DNA from: Aquabacter spiritensis
GTDB lineage: Bacteria > Pseudomonadota > Alphaproteobacteria > Rhizobiales > Xanthobacteraceae
Direction: 5' to 3'
DNA: 64,000 nucleotides
Assembly: GCF_004346185.1 (NCBI RefSeq)
Contig: NZ_SMAI01000014.1
Location: 62,001 to 126,000, forward strand
Shown one piece after another: positions 30,408-39,334 of the stretch (the stretch's first letter is position 1; each line of letters begins with the position of its first letter). The notes below the pieces were generated by a model. That model had not been told where the DNA came from. It saw only the letters and a list, made by a program, of their open reading frames with translations, and made no database searches. The translations under genes and the position numbers were made by a program.

Positions 30408-30424
30408 GGGGCCGGGCTGGCCCC
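30408..30424. terminator. Hairpin between converging operons
   Basis: GGGGCC / GGCCCC stem with a five-base loop between the SRPBCC and hydantoinase-B stop codons. It has no T-run, so its role as a bidirectional terminator is only possible. Confidence 0.4.
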
Positions 30425-30431
30425 GATCCTG

Positions 30432-32072
30432 TCAGGCGGCCTCGTCCGTGAAGCCCTGCGCGGCATCGTGCGCGCGGAGCGCCGGGTCGCGGGTGCGCGG
30501 ATCGCCGAAGCCGCCGCCGCCGCCGGTGGCGGAGATGACGAGGTCGCCGGCCTTCAGCAGCACCGTATCCTTCGACTTCACCTGCAGGACCGCGCCGTCG
30601 CGGACGATCTCGCAGGCGCCGCACGCGCCGCCCTCGCCCCCGGCGAGGCCGTTCGGGGGGATGCGGAAGCGGTCGGAATAGATGGCGAGCCGCGCCCCGT
30701 CCTTCAGGATGCGGTAGGCCCGCGCCGATCCGAGCCCGCCGCGATGGCGTCCCGCGCCGCCCGAACCGAGGCGCAGCGCGTAGGATTCCACACGGAAGAA
30801 GGGGAAGTCGGCATCCAGCGATTCCACCGGGGCATTGGTGCAGTTCGACAGCGGCCCGGCGACCGCGTCGCAGCCGTCGCCCTTCGCGGAGGCGCCATAG
30901 CCGCCGTCGCGCGTCTCGATATAGACCTGATAGCGCCCGTCCGAGGCATAGGTCAGGCAGATCGCCGTGGTGGTGTCGTAGCCGCAGGCGATCGCCCGCT
31001 CCGGGACCGCCTGGCCCAGCGCCTTCAGCACGCAATCATAGGCCCGGTAGATGGCCTCCATGCGGGCGCGCACCGGGGCGGGGAAGTTCGGGTTGAGCAG
31101 CGAGCCCTGCGGCGCCGAAATCGCGACGGCGCGGTTGGCGCCCTCGTTGAACGGCACGTCGTCGCCGGTCAGCACCGCCTTGACGCAGGCGAGCGTCGCC
31201 GAGACGGTGGAGGCGAAGGGGGCGTTGAGATGGGTGGCGACCTGGGGGCAGGTGCCGGCATAATCGATCGACAGGGCGTCGCCGGAGACCGTGACGGTGG
31301 CGCGGATCCGCAGCGGCGTGTCACCGAGCCCGTCATCGTCGAGCGCGTCCTCGCCGACATAGATTCCGTCGGGGATCGCCGCCACCGCCGCCCGGATCCG
31401 CCGCTCCACATAGTCGATGCTGTGCGCCATCACCGCGCGCACTTTGGCGGTGCCGTATTTGGTGCACAGGTCGCGCACCCGCGCGATCCCGGTGCGGCAG
31501 GCGGCGAACTGGGCGTTGATGTCGCCGATCGTCTGTTCGGGAACGCGGATATTGGCGGCGATCAGCCGCTCCAGCGGCCCGCCGTTCCAGTCCCGGTCGA
31601 GATTGTATTTCGACGGCGGCAGGATCAGCCCCTCCTGATAGAGGTCCGTCGCCGTGCTGTTGAGCCCCGGCGCGCCACCGCCGACATCGGTGTGGTGGGC
31701 GACCGCGGCGCTGAAGCCGACCAGTTCGCCCGCCACGAAGATCGGCATGAAGATCAGAATGTCCTGAAGGTGGTGGCCGCCGGCATAAGGATGGTTGGTG
31801 ATGTAGAAATCGCCATCCTCCAGGGTTTCGACCGGAAACAGCGCGGCACAGTGCCGGAACGTGAGCGAGAGCGATCCGACCAGGATCGGGATCAGTTCGT
31901 CGCTCTGCGCGACCGCCGCACCCGTCGCGTCGAGGATGCCGGTGGAGGCGTCGCGGGCGTCGCGCACGATGGTCGAATAGGCCGAGCGATAGAGCTTCGC
32001 GCCCATTTCGCGGGCGGCGGAGAGCAGGGCCTGGCTGATGACGGCCTGGTCGACGAGGGAGGGCGCGGTCAT
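30432..32072 (-). CDS. hyuB: Hydantoinase B / oxoprolinase subunit
   Basis: 546 residues, the usual size of HyuB, one half of ATP-dependent N-methylhydantoinase, 5-oxoprolinase or acetone-carboxylase-like enzymes. Family segments: REMGAKLYRSAYSTIVRDARD at the N terminus, GDFYITNHPYAGGHHLQD near residue 110, and VISATGGGGGFGDPRTRDP near the C terminus. It begins one base after the hyuA stop. As the last gene of a transporter operon it probably opens a cyclic amide or related compound brought in by the ABC system. Confidence 0.94.
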   Translation of the reverse strand: MTAPSLVDQAVISQALLSAAREMGAKLYRSAYSTIVRDARDASTGILDATGAAVAQSDELIPILVGSLSLTFRHCAALFPVETLEDGDFYITNHPYAGGHHLQDILIFMPIFVAGELVGFSAAVAHHTDVGGGAPGLNSTATDLYQEGLILPPSKYNLDRDWNGGPLERLIAANIRVPEQTIGDINAQFAACRTGIARVRDLCTKYGTAKVRAVMAHSIDYVERRIRAAVAAIPDGIYVGEDALDDDGLGDTPLRIRATVTVSGDALSIDYAGTCPQVATHLNAPFASTVSATLACVKAVLTGDDVPFNEGANRAVAISAPQGSLLNPNFPAPVRARMEAIYRAYDCVLKALGQAVPERAIACGYDTTTAICLTYASDGRYQVYIETRDGGYGASAKGDGCDAVAGPLSNCTNAPVESLDADFPFFRVESYALRLGSGGAGRHRGGLGSARAYRILKDGARLAIYSDRFRIPPNGLAGGEGGACGACEIVRDGAVLQVKSKDTVLLKAGDLVISATGGGGGFGDPRTRDPALRAHDAAQGFTDEAA

Positions 32073-32073
32073 G

Positions 32074-34113
32074 TCAGCGGCTCCGCGTGAGAATGAGGTT
32101 GCCCGCGACGATGCCGGCGGTCTGCCAGCCGCGCGGCAGATGGATGGTCGCGGTCGCGTCCTCGATCACGGCCGGACCCGGCAGACCCCCGCCTGCGGAA
32201 AGCGCGCCGCGCGTCACGCGCTGCCCGGCGACCGCCCCGCCGTCCTCGAACATCGGATGCGGCCGGGCCGCGCCGGCATCGTCCACGGGCGGCGTCGGCA
32301 GAGCGGGAACATGCGCCTGCGGCACCCGCAGATGGACGCGATAGGAGACGATCTCGACCGGCTTGCCCCTTTGGCCGCCGCCATGATGATAGATTTTCTG
32401 GTGCACCGCCTCGAACGCGGCGAGGAGATCGTCGCAGGTCAGCGTCGGCAGCGCCGCGAGCGGCAGCGGTACGGACAATTCGAACGCCTGCCCGACGAAG
32501 CGCATGTCGAGTTCCGCCGCCATGTGGCGCGCGCCCGCCAGGCCCAGCGCATCGCAGCGCGCGTCGAGTTCGGCGACCAGCGCACCCACGGTCTCGCGCA
32601 CAGCGTCCGGGGCGGGCGCCGCGATCGGCGTGCGGCGGGTATGCCCGGCGTGGAAGCCGTGATCGGCGACCAGGAGCCCATAGGCGGAAAGAACCCCCGC
32701 GCTCGGCGGGACGACGACGGTCTCGATATCCAGCGCGTCGGCGACGGCGACGGCATGGAGCGGGCCGGCCCCGCCATAGGGCACCAGCGCGAAGTCGCGC
32801 GGATCGTGCCCGCGGCGGGTGGAGACCAGGCGGATCGCCGCCACCATATTCGCGACCGCGATGCGGATGGCGCTTTCCGCGAGCTGTTCAACGCCCATGC
32901 CGAGCTGCGCCGCGAGCGGGGCGAAGGCGGCGCGGGCCGCCTCGGCGTCGAGCGCGATGGCCCCGAGCGTGGCGTCGGCGGGGATGCGCCCGCACAGGAT
33001 GTGGGCGTCGGTGAGGGTCGGGCGCGCGCCGCCGCGGCCGTAGCAGGCCGGGCCGGGATCGGCCCCGGCGCTGTGGGGGCCGACCCGCAGCATGCCGCCT
33101 TCATCGAGCCAGACGATCGAGCCGCCGCCGGCCCCGACCGTATTGATGTCGATCATCGGCATCATCACCGGCAGATCGTCGACCCGGCTCTCGCGCGTGA
33201 GATCCGGCCGGCCCTCATGGACCAGGCAGACGTCCGAACTGGTGCCGCCGATATCCAAGGTGATGATGTTGCGATGGCCCGACAGCCCGGCCTGATGCAC
33301 CGCGCCCGTCACGCCCGCCGCCGGGCCGGACAGGAGCGCGGTCACCGCGCTGCGCCGCATCTCCTCCGCCGGCACCCGCCCGCCATTCGACTGCATGATG
33401 CTGAGGTCGCCGGAAAACCCCCGGCCGGCGAGGCCGTCCTTGATGCGGCCGAGATAGCCGTCGATCACCGGCTGGACATAGGCCGAAAGGGCGGTGGTGC
33501 TGGTGCGCTCGTATTCGCGGAATTCCCGCGTGACGTCGTAGGAGCAGGTCACGGCGAGGTCCGGCCGCAGCCGCCGGACGATGTCGCGCACGGTCAATTC
33601 GTGGATGGGATTGGCGAAGGCATTCAGCAGGCAGATGGCGACGGCTTCGCAATCGCGGCCGGCCAGGAAGGCGGCGATGCGCGCCTCGGTCTCGGCGGCA
33701 TCGAGCGCCACGGCGTGGCTGCCGTCGGACAAAGTGCGCTCGCGCACGTCCAGCGTCTCCCGGCGCAGCACCAGAGGTTCCGGCTTGCGGTAGAACAGAT
33801 CGAAGATGCGGCTGCGATCCTGGCGCTGGAGATGGAGCAGGTCGCGGAACCCCTCGGTGACGATCAAGGCGAGCCGCGCGCCCTTGCGCTCCAGCACGGC
33901 ATTGGTCGCGACGGTCGAGCCGTGGACCAGTTCGTCGATCGCGGCGGCTGCGATCCCGGCCGCGTCGAGTGCGTCGAACACCCCGGCATCGGGCCGGCGC
34001 GGGACGCTCGGCACCTTGACGACCGTGAGCCCCTCCGGGCCCATCGCCACGAGGTCGGTGAAGGTGCCGCCGATCTCGATCCCGACGCGGGTCATGGCGG
34101 AAGCGTGCGTCAT
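32074..34113 (-). CDS. hyuA: Hydantoinase A / oxoprolinase subunit
   Basis: 679 residues from the ATG at 34113; ATGs at 34143 and 34095 are alternatives. The ATP-binding subunit opens VGIEIGGTFTDLVAMG, then has DVCLVHEGRP, GGTSSD and GAGGGSIVWLDEGGMLRVGP, all hallmarks of the family. It partners with HyuB. The gene follows two ABC permeases on the same strand, 55 bases after the second permease stop. The family covers hydantoinases, oxoprolinases and ketone carboxylases, so the substrate is undecided. Confidence 0.94.
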   Translation of the reverse strand: MTHASAMTRVGIEIGGTFTDLVAMGPEGLTVVKVPSVPRRPDAGVFDALDAAGIAAAAIDELVHGSTVATNAVLERKGARLALIVTEGFRDLLHLQRQDRSRIFDLFYRKPEPLVLRRETLDVRERTLSDGSHAVALDAAETEARIAAFLAGRDCEAVAICLLNAFANPIHELTVRDIVRRLRPDLAVTCSYDVTREFREYERTSTTALSAYVQPVIDGYLGRIKDGLAGRGFSGDLSIMQSNGGRVPAEEMRRSAVTALLSGPAAGVTGAVHQAGLSGHRNIITLDIGGTSSDVCLVHEGRPDLTRESRVDDLPVMMPMIDINTVGAGGGSIVWLDEGGMLRVGPHSAGADPGPACYGRGGARPTLTDAHILCGRIPADATLGAIALDAEAARAAFAPLAAQLGMGVEQLAESAIRIAVANMVAAIRLVSTRRGHDPRDFALVPYGGAGPLHAVAVADALDIETVVVPPSAGVLSAYGLLVADHGFHAGHTRRTPIAAPAPDAVRETVGALVAELDARCDALGLAGARHMAAELDMRFVGQAFELSVPLPLAALPTLTCDDLLAAFEAVHQKIYHHGGGQRGKPVEIVSYRVHLRVPQAHVPALPTPPVDDAGAARPHPMFEDGGAVAGQRVTRGALSAGGGLPGPAVIEDATATIHLPRGWQTAGIVAGNLILTRSR

Positions 34114-34168
34114 GGGCGGCAAGATCCTCGGCGAAGGAGACAAAGTGCGGGGCAGGCGGACGCGCGGC

Positions 34169-34969
34169 TCATCGCGACCGCTCGGCCTCGACGAAGAGTT
34201 CCAGTCCGACGAAGCGGTCGAGCAGTGCCACCAGCACCACCGTGACCAGGACCAGGAAGCTGGATATGGCGGCGATCACCGGGTCCGCGCTCTCCAGAAT
34301 GTGCGCGAAAACCTGGGTCGGCAGGGTCGAGACACTCGGGCCGATCAGGAACAGCGTCACCGTCACCTCGTCGAAGGAGATGATGAAGCTGAACAGAAGC
34401 GCGGTGACCAGCCCGGGCCGCAGGAGCGGCAGCGTGACGTGCCGGAAGACGTAAGCGGGCTCCGCGCCGAGGCTCATCGCCGCCTCCTCGAGCGCCAGAT
34501 CCATCTTGCGCATGGAGTTCAGGATCGGCCGGTAGGCGAACGGGATGCACAGGATGACATGGGCGAGGGCGACCGCCTGGAAGGTGCCGATCCAGCCCAG
34601 CGCCGCCACCACCCCGAGCAGCGCGACGCCGATCGCGGCGTGCGGGAACAGCAAAGGCGAGAGCAGCAGCAGCTCCAGCGAGCCCTTGCCGGGAAAGCGC
34701 AGGCGGCTGGTTGCGAAGGCGGCGAGGAAGGCGACCGCCGTGGTCGCCAGCGCGACCCCCACCGCCAGCACCGTGCTCGTCCCCAGCGCCTTCAGCCAGA
34801 TCGGGCTCGACAGGAATTCGCCGTACCAGCGCAGTGAGAATTCCGTCGGCGGAAAGCGCAGATAGCCCGACCGCGAGAAGGAGGACACGATCACCACGAG
34901 GATCGGCGCCGGCAGGAAGGCGAAGATCAGGAAGATCCAGAGGCGCCAGAGCGCGCGGCCCAGGATCAT
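34169..34969 (-). CDS. ABC transporter permease, PotC type
   Basis: 266 residues, six hydrophobic segments, with the inner-membrane permease EAA loop EEAAMSLGAEPAYVFRHVTLPLLRPG near residues 160-185. It resembles the second permease of spermidine/putrescine importers. The ATG at 34969 overlaps the stop of the first permease (ATGA); the frame is open further upstream only as a shadow. Confidence 0.92.
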   Translation of the reverse strand: MILGRALWRLWIFLIFAFLPAPILVVIVSSFSRSGYLRFPPTEFSLRWYGEFLSSPIWLKALGTSTVLAVGVALATTAVAFLAAFATSRLRFPGKGSLELLLLSPLLFPHAAIGVALLGVVAALGWIGTFQAVALAHVILCIPFAYRPILNSMRKMDLALEEAAMSLGAEPAYVFRHVTLPLLRPGLVTALLFSFIISFDEVTVTLFLIGPSVSTLPTQVFAHILESADPVIAAISSFLVLVTVVLVALLDRFVGLELFVEAERSR

Positions 34970-35808
34970 GGGGCGACCTCCGAACCGCGCAGATGGCGCG
35001 TCAGGCGCCGCTCGATCACCCGCAGCGGCCAGACCACCGCGAGCGAGACGAGAGTGAGGATCAGCGCCATCGCGGCCGCCTTGGGGAAATTGAAGAGCTG
35101 GAACACGTCCTGATAGATCTGGGTGCCGAGCATGCCGCTGCGCGGGCCGCCGAGCAGAAGCGGCGTCACGATGGCGCCCGTGGACAAGAGGAAGACGATG
35201 GTGGCGCCGGTGATGATGCCGGGCGCGGTGAGCGGCAGGAGGACGCGCAGGAAGGTCTCGACCGGCCCCGCGCCGAGGCTCATCGACGCCTCTTCGAGCG
35301 CACGGTCGACATGCAGCAGCACGGTCAGGATCGAGATGATCATGAACGGGCAGAAGACATGGACGAGGCCGATGACGACGCCGACATCGTTGAACAGAAG
35401 ACGGATGGGGGACGAGGTCGCCCCGGACCACATCAGGAAGCTGTTCAGCGTCCCGCGATTGCCGAGCAGCACGATCCAGCCATAGGTGCGCACCACCACG
35501 CTGACGAGCCAGGGCAGGATGACGAGGATCATCAGCAGGTTGCGATGGCGGCGGGCGCGGGCGATGGCATAGGCGGCGGGGAAGCCGATCAGGATGGAGA
35601 AGACAGTGGTCAGCGCCGAAAGCTCGATCGTGCGCACCAGCGCCGCGAGATAGTCCGGCCGCGCCGCGAAGGCGCGGTACTGGCCAAGCCCGAAGCCGGT
35701 CTCGCCCCAAAAGGACTGCAGCGAAAAGCCCACCAGCCCGGCCACGAAGACGAGCATCAGCAGGCCGGCCGGCGCGGCGAGAAGAAGGGCCCAGGGCGGA
35801 AGCTTCAC
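34966..35808 (-). CDS. ABC transporter permease, PotB type
   Basis: 280 residues with six hydrophobic segments and the EAA loop EEASMSLGAGPVETFLRVLLPLTAPG. It starts with GTG at 35808, preceded by GGAG at seven bases. Membrane partner of the PotC-type permease; the gene lies 96 bases after the binding-protein stop codon. Confidence 0.92.
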   Translation of the reverse strand: MKLPPWALLLAAPAGLLMLVFVAGLVGFSLQSFWGETGFGLGQYRAFAARPDYLAALVRTIELSALTTVFSILIGFPAAYAIARARRHRNLLMILVILPWLVSVVVRTYGWIVLLGNRGTLNSFLMWSGATSSPIRLLFNDVGVVIGLVHVFCPFMIISILTVLLHVDRALEEASMSLGAGPVETFLRVLLPLTAPGIITGATIVFLLSTGAIVTPLLLGGPRSGMLGTQIYQDVFQLFNFPKAAAMALILTLVSLAVVWPLRVIERRLTRHLRGSEVAP

Positions 35809-35904
35809 GGCAATCTCCGGAGCTGGCGATGGCGGACGGGGCCGGCCCCGTCCGCGGGATGGAGGCGGCGGCCACCGGCCGCCGGTTGGGTCACGCGGCC
35901 GGCA

Positions 35905-36969
35905 TCACCGGTTTTTGGCGAGGATCTGCTCGACGATGTTGGCGCGCTCGCGCTGCGCCGCGGCGATCACCATCCAGTCGGGCTGGATCAGCTTGGCCTT
36001 CAGCGCCGCCAGCGGCATGCCGAGCATCTGCTCTTCGGCGGCCGGCAGCTTCGCCGTGTCGTTGAGCGGGAAATAGCCGGACATGGCGGTGGCCCGCAGC
36101 TGCGGCGCCGTGGTGCCGGCATAATTGAGCCACTTCTTCGCGGTCTCGAGGTCGGGCGCGCCCTTCGGCACGACCAGGACATAAGGCAGCATCAGCGCGC
36201 CTTCCTTGGGCAGGACGAAATCGACGTCCTTCAGGCCCTCGCGCTTCATCGACCAGATGCGGGTCGAGTAATACGGCCCCGCCGCCACCTCGCCGCGCGA
36301 GATCAGCTGGTTCATCTGCGCCATGGAGCTGTAGACCGTCATCGCATTGCCGGCGATCTTGTCGAACAGCTCGATCCCGCCCGTCACGTCCTTCTCGTTG
36401 CCGCCCGAGGCATAAGCGAGGACGGTGAGGTCATAGGTCGAGGCATAGATCGGACGGGTTACCGCGAGCTGGCCCTTCCATTTGGCCGCGGCGAGGTCTT
36501 TCCAGGAGGCGAAATCGGACGGCTTGGCGAGGGCGGTGTTCACCGCGATGCCGTAATACATGAAATAGACCGGCATCCCGAGCAGCCGGCCGTCCGGCCC
36601 CGTGAGGCGGGACTTTGCCGGCACGTCGGCGATGATCGGCAGGTCTTTGTCGGAGAAGCTTTCGATCAGCCCGTCGCGATAAAGATTGGCGGCCTCGAAG
36701 AAGGTGACGATGGCCGCATTGTATTGCGGCGCGCCCTTCTGGGCGCGGATCTGCGCCTCGGGGCTCGGCACGTCGGTGACGGTCACCGGAATGCCGGTTT
36801 CCGCCTGGAACTGCTTGGCGAAGCTTTCGCGCCAGGTGGCGCCCACACCGCCGCCCCAGGCCGCCATCGAGACCTGCTGCGCGCCGGCCGGCGCGGCAAA
36901 CCCCTGGGCAAATCCCAGCGCGGCAATCGTGGCGGCGAGGAACGCGCGCCGTCCAAACCGTGTCAGCAT
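35905..36969 (-). CDS. ABC transporter substrate-binding protein, spermidine/putrescine type
   Basis: 354 residues, PotD-like (SBP_bac family). N terminus GRRAFLAATIAALGFAQGF is a twin-arginine-like signal ending near GAQQ. The mature start VSMAAWGGGVGATWRESFAKQF matches the family. AGAGGAG precedes the ATG. Ligands of such proteins include polyamines, opines and amino-acid derivatives; nothing in the sequence decides which. It lies between the ATPase and permease genes. Confidence 0.92.
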   Translation of the reverse strand: MLTRFGRRAFLAATIAALGFAQGFAAPAGAQQVSMAAWGGGVGATWRESFAKQFQAETGIPVTVTDVPSPEAQIRAQKGAPQYNAAIVTFFEAANLYRDGLIESFSDKDLPIIADVPAKSRLTGPDGRLLGMPVYFMYYGIAVNTALAKPSDFASWKDLAAAKWKGQLAVTRPIYASTYDLTVLAYASGGNEKDVTGGIELFDKIAGNAMTVYSSMAQMNQLISRGEVAAGPYYSTRIWSMKREGLKDVDFVLPKEGALMLPYVLVVPKGAPDLETAKKWLNYAGTTAPQLRATAMSGYFPLNDTAKLPAAEEQMLGMPLAALKAKLIQPDWMVIAAAQRERANIVEQILAKNR

Positions 36970-37051
36970 GGTCCACTCCTCTGGTTTGTCGTGGCGTCCG
37001 GTGACCGAGGCTCGGATCCGGACCTGTGTTGTCGTTTCGGGACGCGGAGCG

Positions 37052-38128
37052 TCAGGTCTGGTCCATCGGGGTCAGCACCGAACGTGCGTCGTCCCAGTCG
37101 ATGACGACGCGGTCGCCCTTCGCGAAAGGCGGCGCCTCGCCGACGCGGCAGGGCATCGTGGCGACCAGATGTTCGGTGCCGACGGCGATCGAATAGCGCA
37201 CGCTCGCGCCGGAATAGGTGTCCTCGACGATGTCGCCGGAGAGGGCGCCGTCCGCGGGCGCCCGTCGCAGGACGATGTTCTCGGGCCGGACCGCGAGCAG
37301 CGCTTGCGCCTCCGGCATGGCGCGCGGCGCAGTGCGCACGATGCCGAGCCGCGGCAGCCTGATCGCCCGCCCGGCGCCGTCGTTGCGCTGGGCCTCGAAC
37401 AGATTGTTGTCGCCGACGAAGCGGGCGACGAAGGCGGTGGCCGGCGTGTCGTAGATTTCCTTGGCGGTGCCGAGCTGCTCGATGCGTCCCTGATTCATCA
37501 CCGCGATGCGGTCGGACATGCCGAGCGCCTCTTCCTGGTCATGGGTGACGAAGATGAAGGTCGTCCCCACCCGGCGCTGCAATTGCTTCAATTCGATCTG
37601 CAATTGCCGGCGCAGCTTGAGGTCCAGCGCGCCTAGCGGCTCATCCAGCAGCAGCAGCGAGGGGCCGATGGCGAGGGCGCGGGCGAGGGCGACGCGCTGG
37701 CGCTGCCCACCGGACAATTGATGCACCGCCCGGTCCTTCAGATGCCCGAGCTCGACGAGTTCGAGGGCGCGCCGCACGCCCTGCTCGATCTCGCTCTGCG
37801 GCGCGCGCTTCACCTTGAGGCCGAAGGCGACGTTCTCGCCGACCGTGAGATGCGGAAACAGCGCGAGATTTTGGAACACCATGCCGAGATTGCGCCGGTA
37901 CGGCGGCAGCCGGGTCGCGTCCCGGTCGGCGATGCGAATGGAGCCGCCAGTGACCGTCTCGAACCCGGCGATCATGCGCAGGAGGGTCGTCTTCCCGCAG
38001 CCGGAGGGGCCGAGCAGGGTCAGGAACTCGCCGCGCCGGACCGCGAGGTCGACCCCGCGCACCGCGAGGGCGGCGCCATAGGCTTTGGTGACGCCCGACA
38101 CTTCGAGGATCGGTTTCTCCTCACCCAT
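37052..38128 (-). CDS. ABC transporter ATP-binding protein, PotA type
   Basis: 358 residues from the ATG at 38128, which has AAAGGGG about eight bases upstream. Walker A GPSGCGKTT, signature LSGGQRQRVALARAL, Walker B LLLLDEPLGALD, switch FVTHDQEEAL, and a C-terminal TOBE domain (LLAVRPENIVLRRAP). It energises the PotBC-type permease. It is the first gene of the six-gene operon and is divergent from the XRE-cupin regulator. Confidence 0.95.
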   Translation of the reverse strand: MGEEKPILEVSGVTKAYGAALAVRGVDLAVRRGEFLTLLGPSGCGKTTLLRMIAGFETVTGGSIRIADRDATRLPPYRRNLGMVFQNLALFPHLTVGENVAFGLKVKRAPQSEIEQGVRRALELVELGHLKDRAVHQLSGGQRQRVALARALAIGPSLLLLDEPLGALDLKLRRQLQIELKQLQRRVGTTFIFVTHDQEEALGMSDRIAVMNQGRIEQLGTAKEIYDTPATAFVARFVGDNNLFEAQRNDGAGRAIRLPRLGIVRTAPRAMPEAQALLAVRPENIVLRRAPADGALSGDIVEDTYSGASVRYSIAVGTEHLVATMPCRVGEAPPFAKGDRVVIDWDDARSVLTPMDQT

Positions 38129-38177
38129 GCGTCCGGCCCCTTTCCAAACAATCCGCCTCGATCGTGAGCATGAGCAG

Positions 38178-38223
38178 AGAATAGGCGGCATATTTTGACA
38201 GTGCAATAGAATTTCATTATCGT
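38178..38223. promoter_or_regulatory. Overlapping divergent promoters
   Basis: On the minus strand TTGCAC (complement of 38201-38206) and TATTCT (complement of 38178-38183) are 17 bases apart and face the ABC-hydantoinase operon. On the plus strand TTGACA (38195-38200) and TATCGT (38218-38223), also 17 apart, face the XRE-cupin gene. They overlap, so one bound regulator could affect both directions. Confidence 0.5.
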
Positions 38224-38263
38224 GAAAAACAGATCATCGAATTTCACCAGGACGGGGAATTTC

Positions 38264-38881
38264 GTGGGCGCAGATGCTGACCTTGAAATCGACGACGCCC
38301 GCGCCGCCGAGCCGCTCGCCGATATGGATGTGCGCCTGGGGCAGCGGATCCGCCATTTGCGCAAGGCGCGCGGCCTCTCCCTGAAGGAGGTTGCGGAGCG
38401 CTCCGGCTTCTCGATCTCGTTCTTCAGCCAGATCGAGCGCGGCCTGTCCTCGCCCTCGGTGCGGGTGCTCGCGAGCCTCGCCCATGCGCTCAACGTGAAT
38501 ATCGGCAGCCTTTTCGCCGAGGACGACGAGGCCGAGGATGCGGCGGCGAAGATCGTGGTACGCAAATCGGAGCGCAAAGTGCTCTCCTTCTGGCGGACCG
38601 GCATTTCCAAGGAATTGCTCACGCCGGCCGCCTCGAATGCCCGCCTCGACGTCTATCTCGTGCGCATGGATCCCGGCGGCACCACCGGCGAGGAATCCTA
38701 TTCCCACGATGGCGAGGAGGCCGGCGTCGTGCTCCAGGGCGAAATGGAGCTGGTCGTTGACGGCCTCACCTTCGTGCTAAGGGAGGGCGACGGATTCCGG
38801 TTCGAAAGCCCGCGTCCCCACAGCTTCCGCAATCTCGGCCCGAAAATGTGCCGGGTTCTGTGGGTCAACGCCCGGTTCTAG
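38264..38881 (+). CDS. XRE-family regulator with cupin domain (PuuR-like)
   Basis: N-terminal helix-turn-helix (LGQRIRHLRKARGLSLKEV, SISFFSQIERG) and a C-terminal cupin sensor domain (YSHDGEEAGVVLQGEMELVVDG), the architecture of PuuR. I chose the GTG at 38264 (205 residues) because GACGGGG lies before it and it falls downstream of the likely promoter. A GTG at 38222 would add 14 residues with no binding site. It probably senses the compound or an intermediate handled by the divergent ABC-hydantoinase operon and the RidA/FAD-oxidase genes downstream. Confidence 0.92.
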   Translation: MGADADLEIDDARAAEPLADMDVRLGQRIRHLRKARGLSLKEVAERSGFSISFFSQIERGLSSPSVRVLASLAHALNVNIGSLFAEDDEAEDAAAKIVVRKSERKVLSFWRTGISKELLTPAASNARLDVYLVRMDPGGTTGEESYSHDGEEAGVVLQGEMELVVDGLTFVLREGDGFRFESPRPHSFRNLGPKMCRVLWVNARF

Positions 38882-38952
38882 GTCCGGCGCCTCCGTCGTC
38901 CCGCGCCCGCGGGATCTCCTCCATCCAGCCTCCCTTCAGAAGGACAGATCAC

Positions 38953-39303
38953 ATGACCATCAAGCGCCTGGAGACCGGCGTCCGCCTCAGCCATGCCGTG
39001 GTGCACGGCGGAACCGTTTATCTCGCCGGCCAGGTTGCCCAGGACCGGTCCAAGGACGTCGGCGGTCAGACGGCGGAAGTGCTCGCGCAGATCGACGCGC
39101 TGCTGGCCGCGGCCGGCACCGACAAGAGCCGCATCCTGTCGGCGCAGATCTGGGTCAAGGACATCAAGGCCGATTTCGCCGGCATGAACGCGGTGTGGGA
39201 TGCCTGGGTGCCGAAGGGCGAGGCGCCGGCGCGCGCGACGGTCCAGGCCGATCTCGCGGCGCCCGACATCCTGGTCGAAATCATGGTGGTCGCGGCTATC
39301 TGA
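38953..39303 (+). CDS. RidA-family protein
   Basis: 116 residues of the RidA (YjgF/YER057c) family, which hydrolyse reactive enamines/imines. Visible are the barrel strands VYLAGQVAQD, a helix ALLAAAGTDKSRILSAQIWVKD, and the substrate-binding arginine in PARATVQADLA near residue 100. It sits between the cupin regulator and the FAD oxidase; imines released by that oxidase would be its natural substrate. Confidence 0.93.
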   Translation: MTIKRLETGVRLSHAVVHGGTVYLAGQVAQDRSKDVGGQTAEVLAQIDALLAAAGTDKSRILSAQIWVKDIKADFAGMNAVWDAWVPKGEAPARATVQADLAAPDILVEIMVVAAI

Positions 39304-39334
39304 GCCGCGGCGGGACGAGCAGGCGGCGGCCGAC

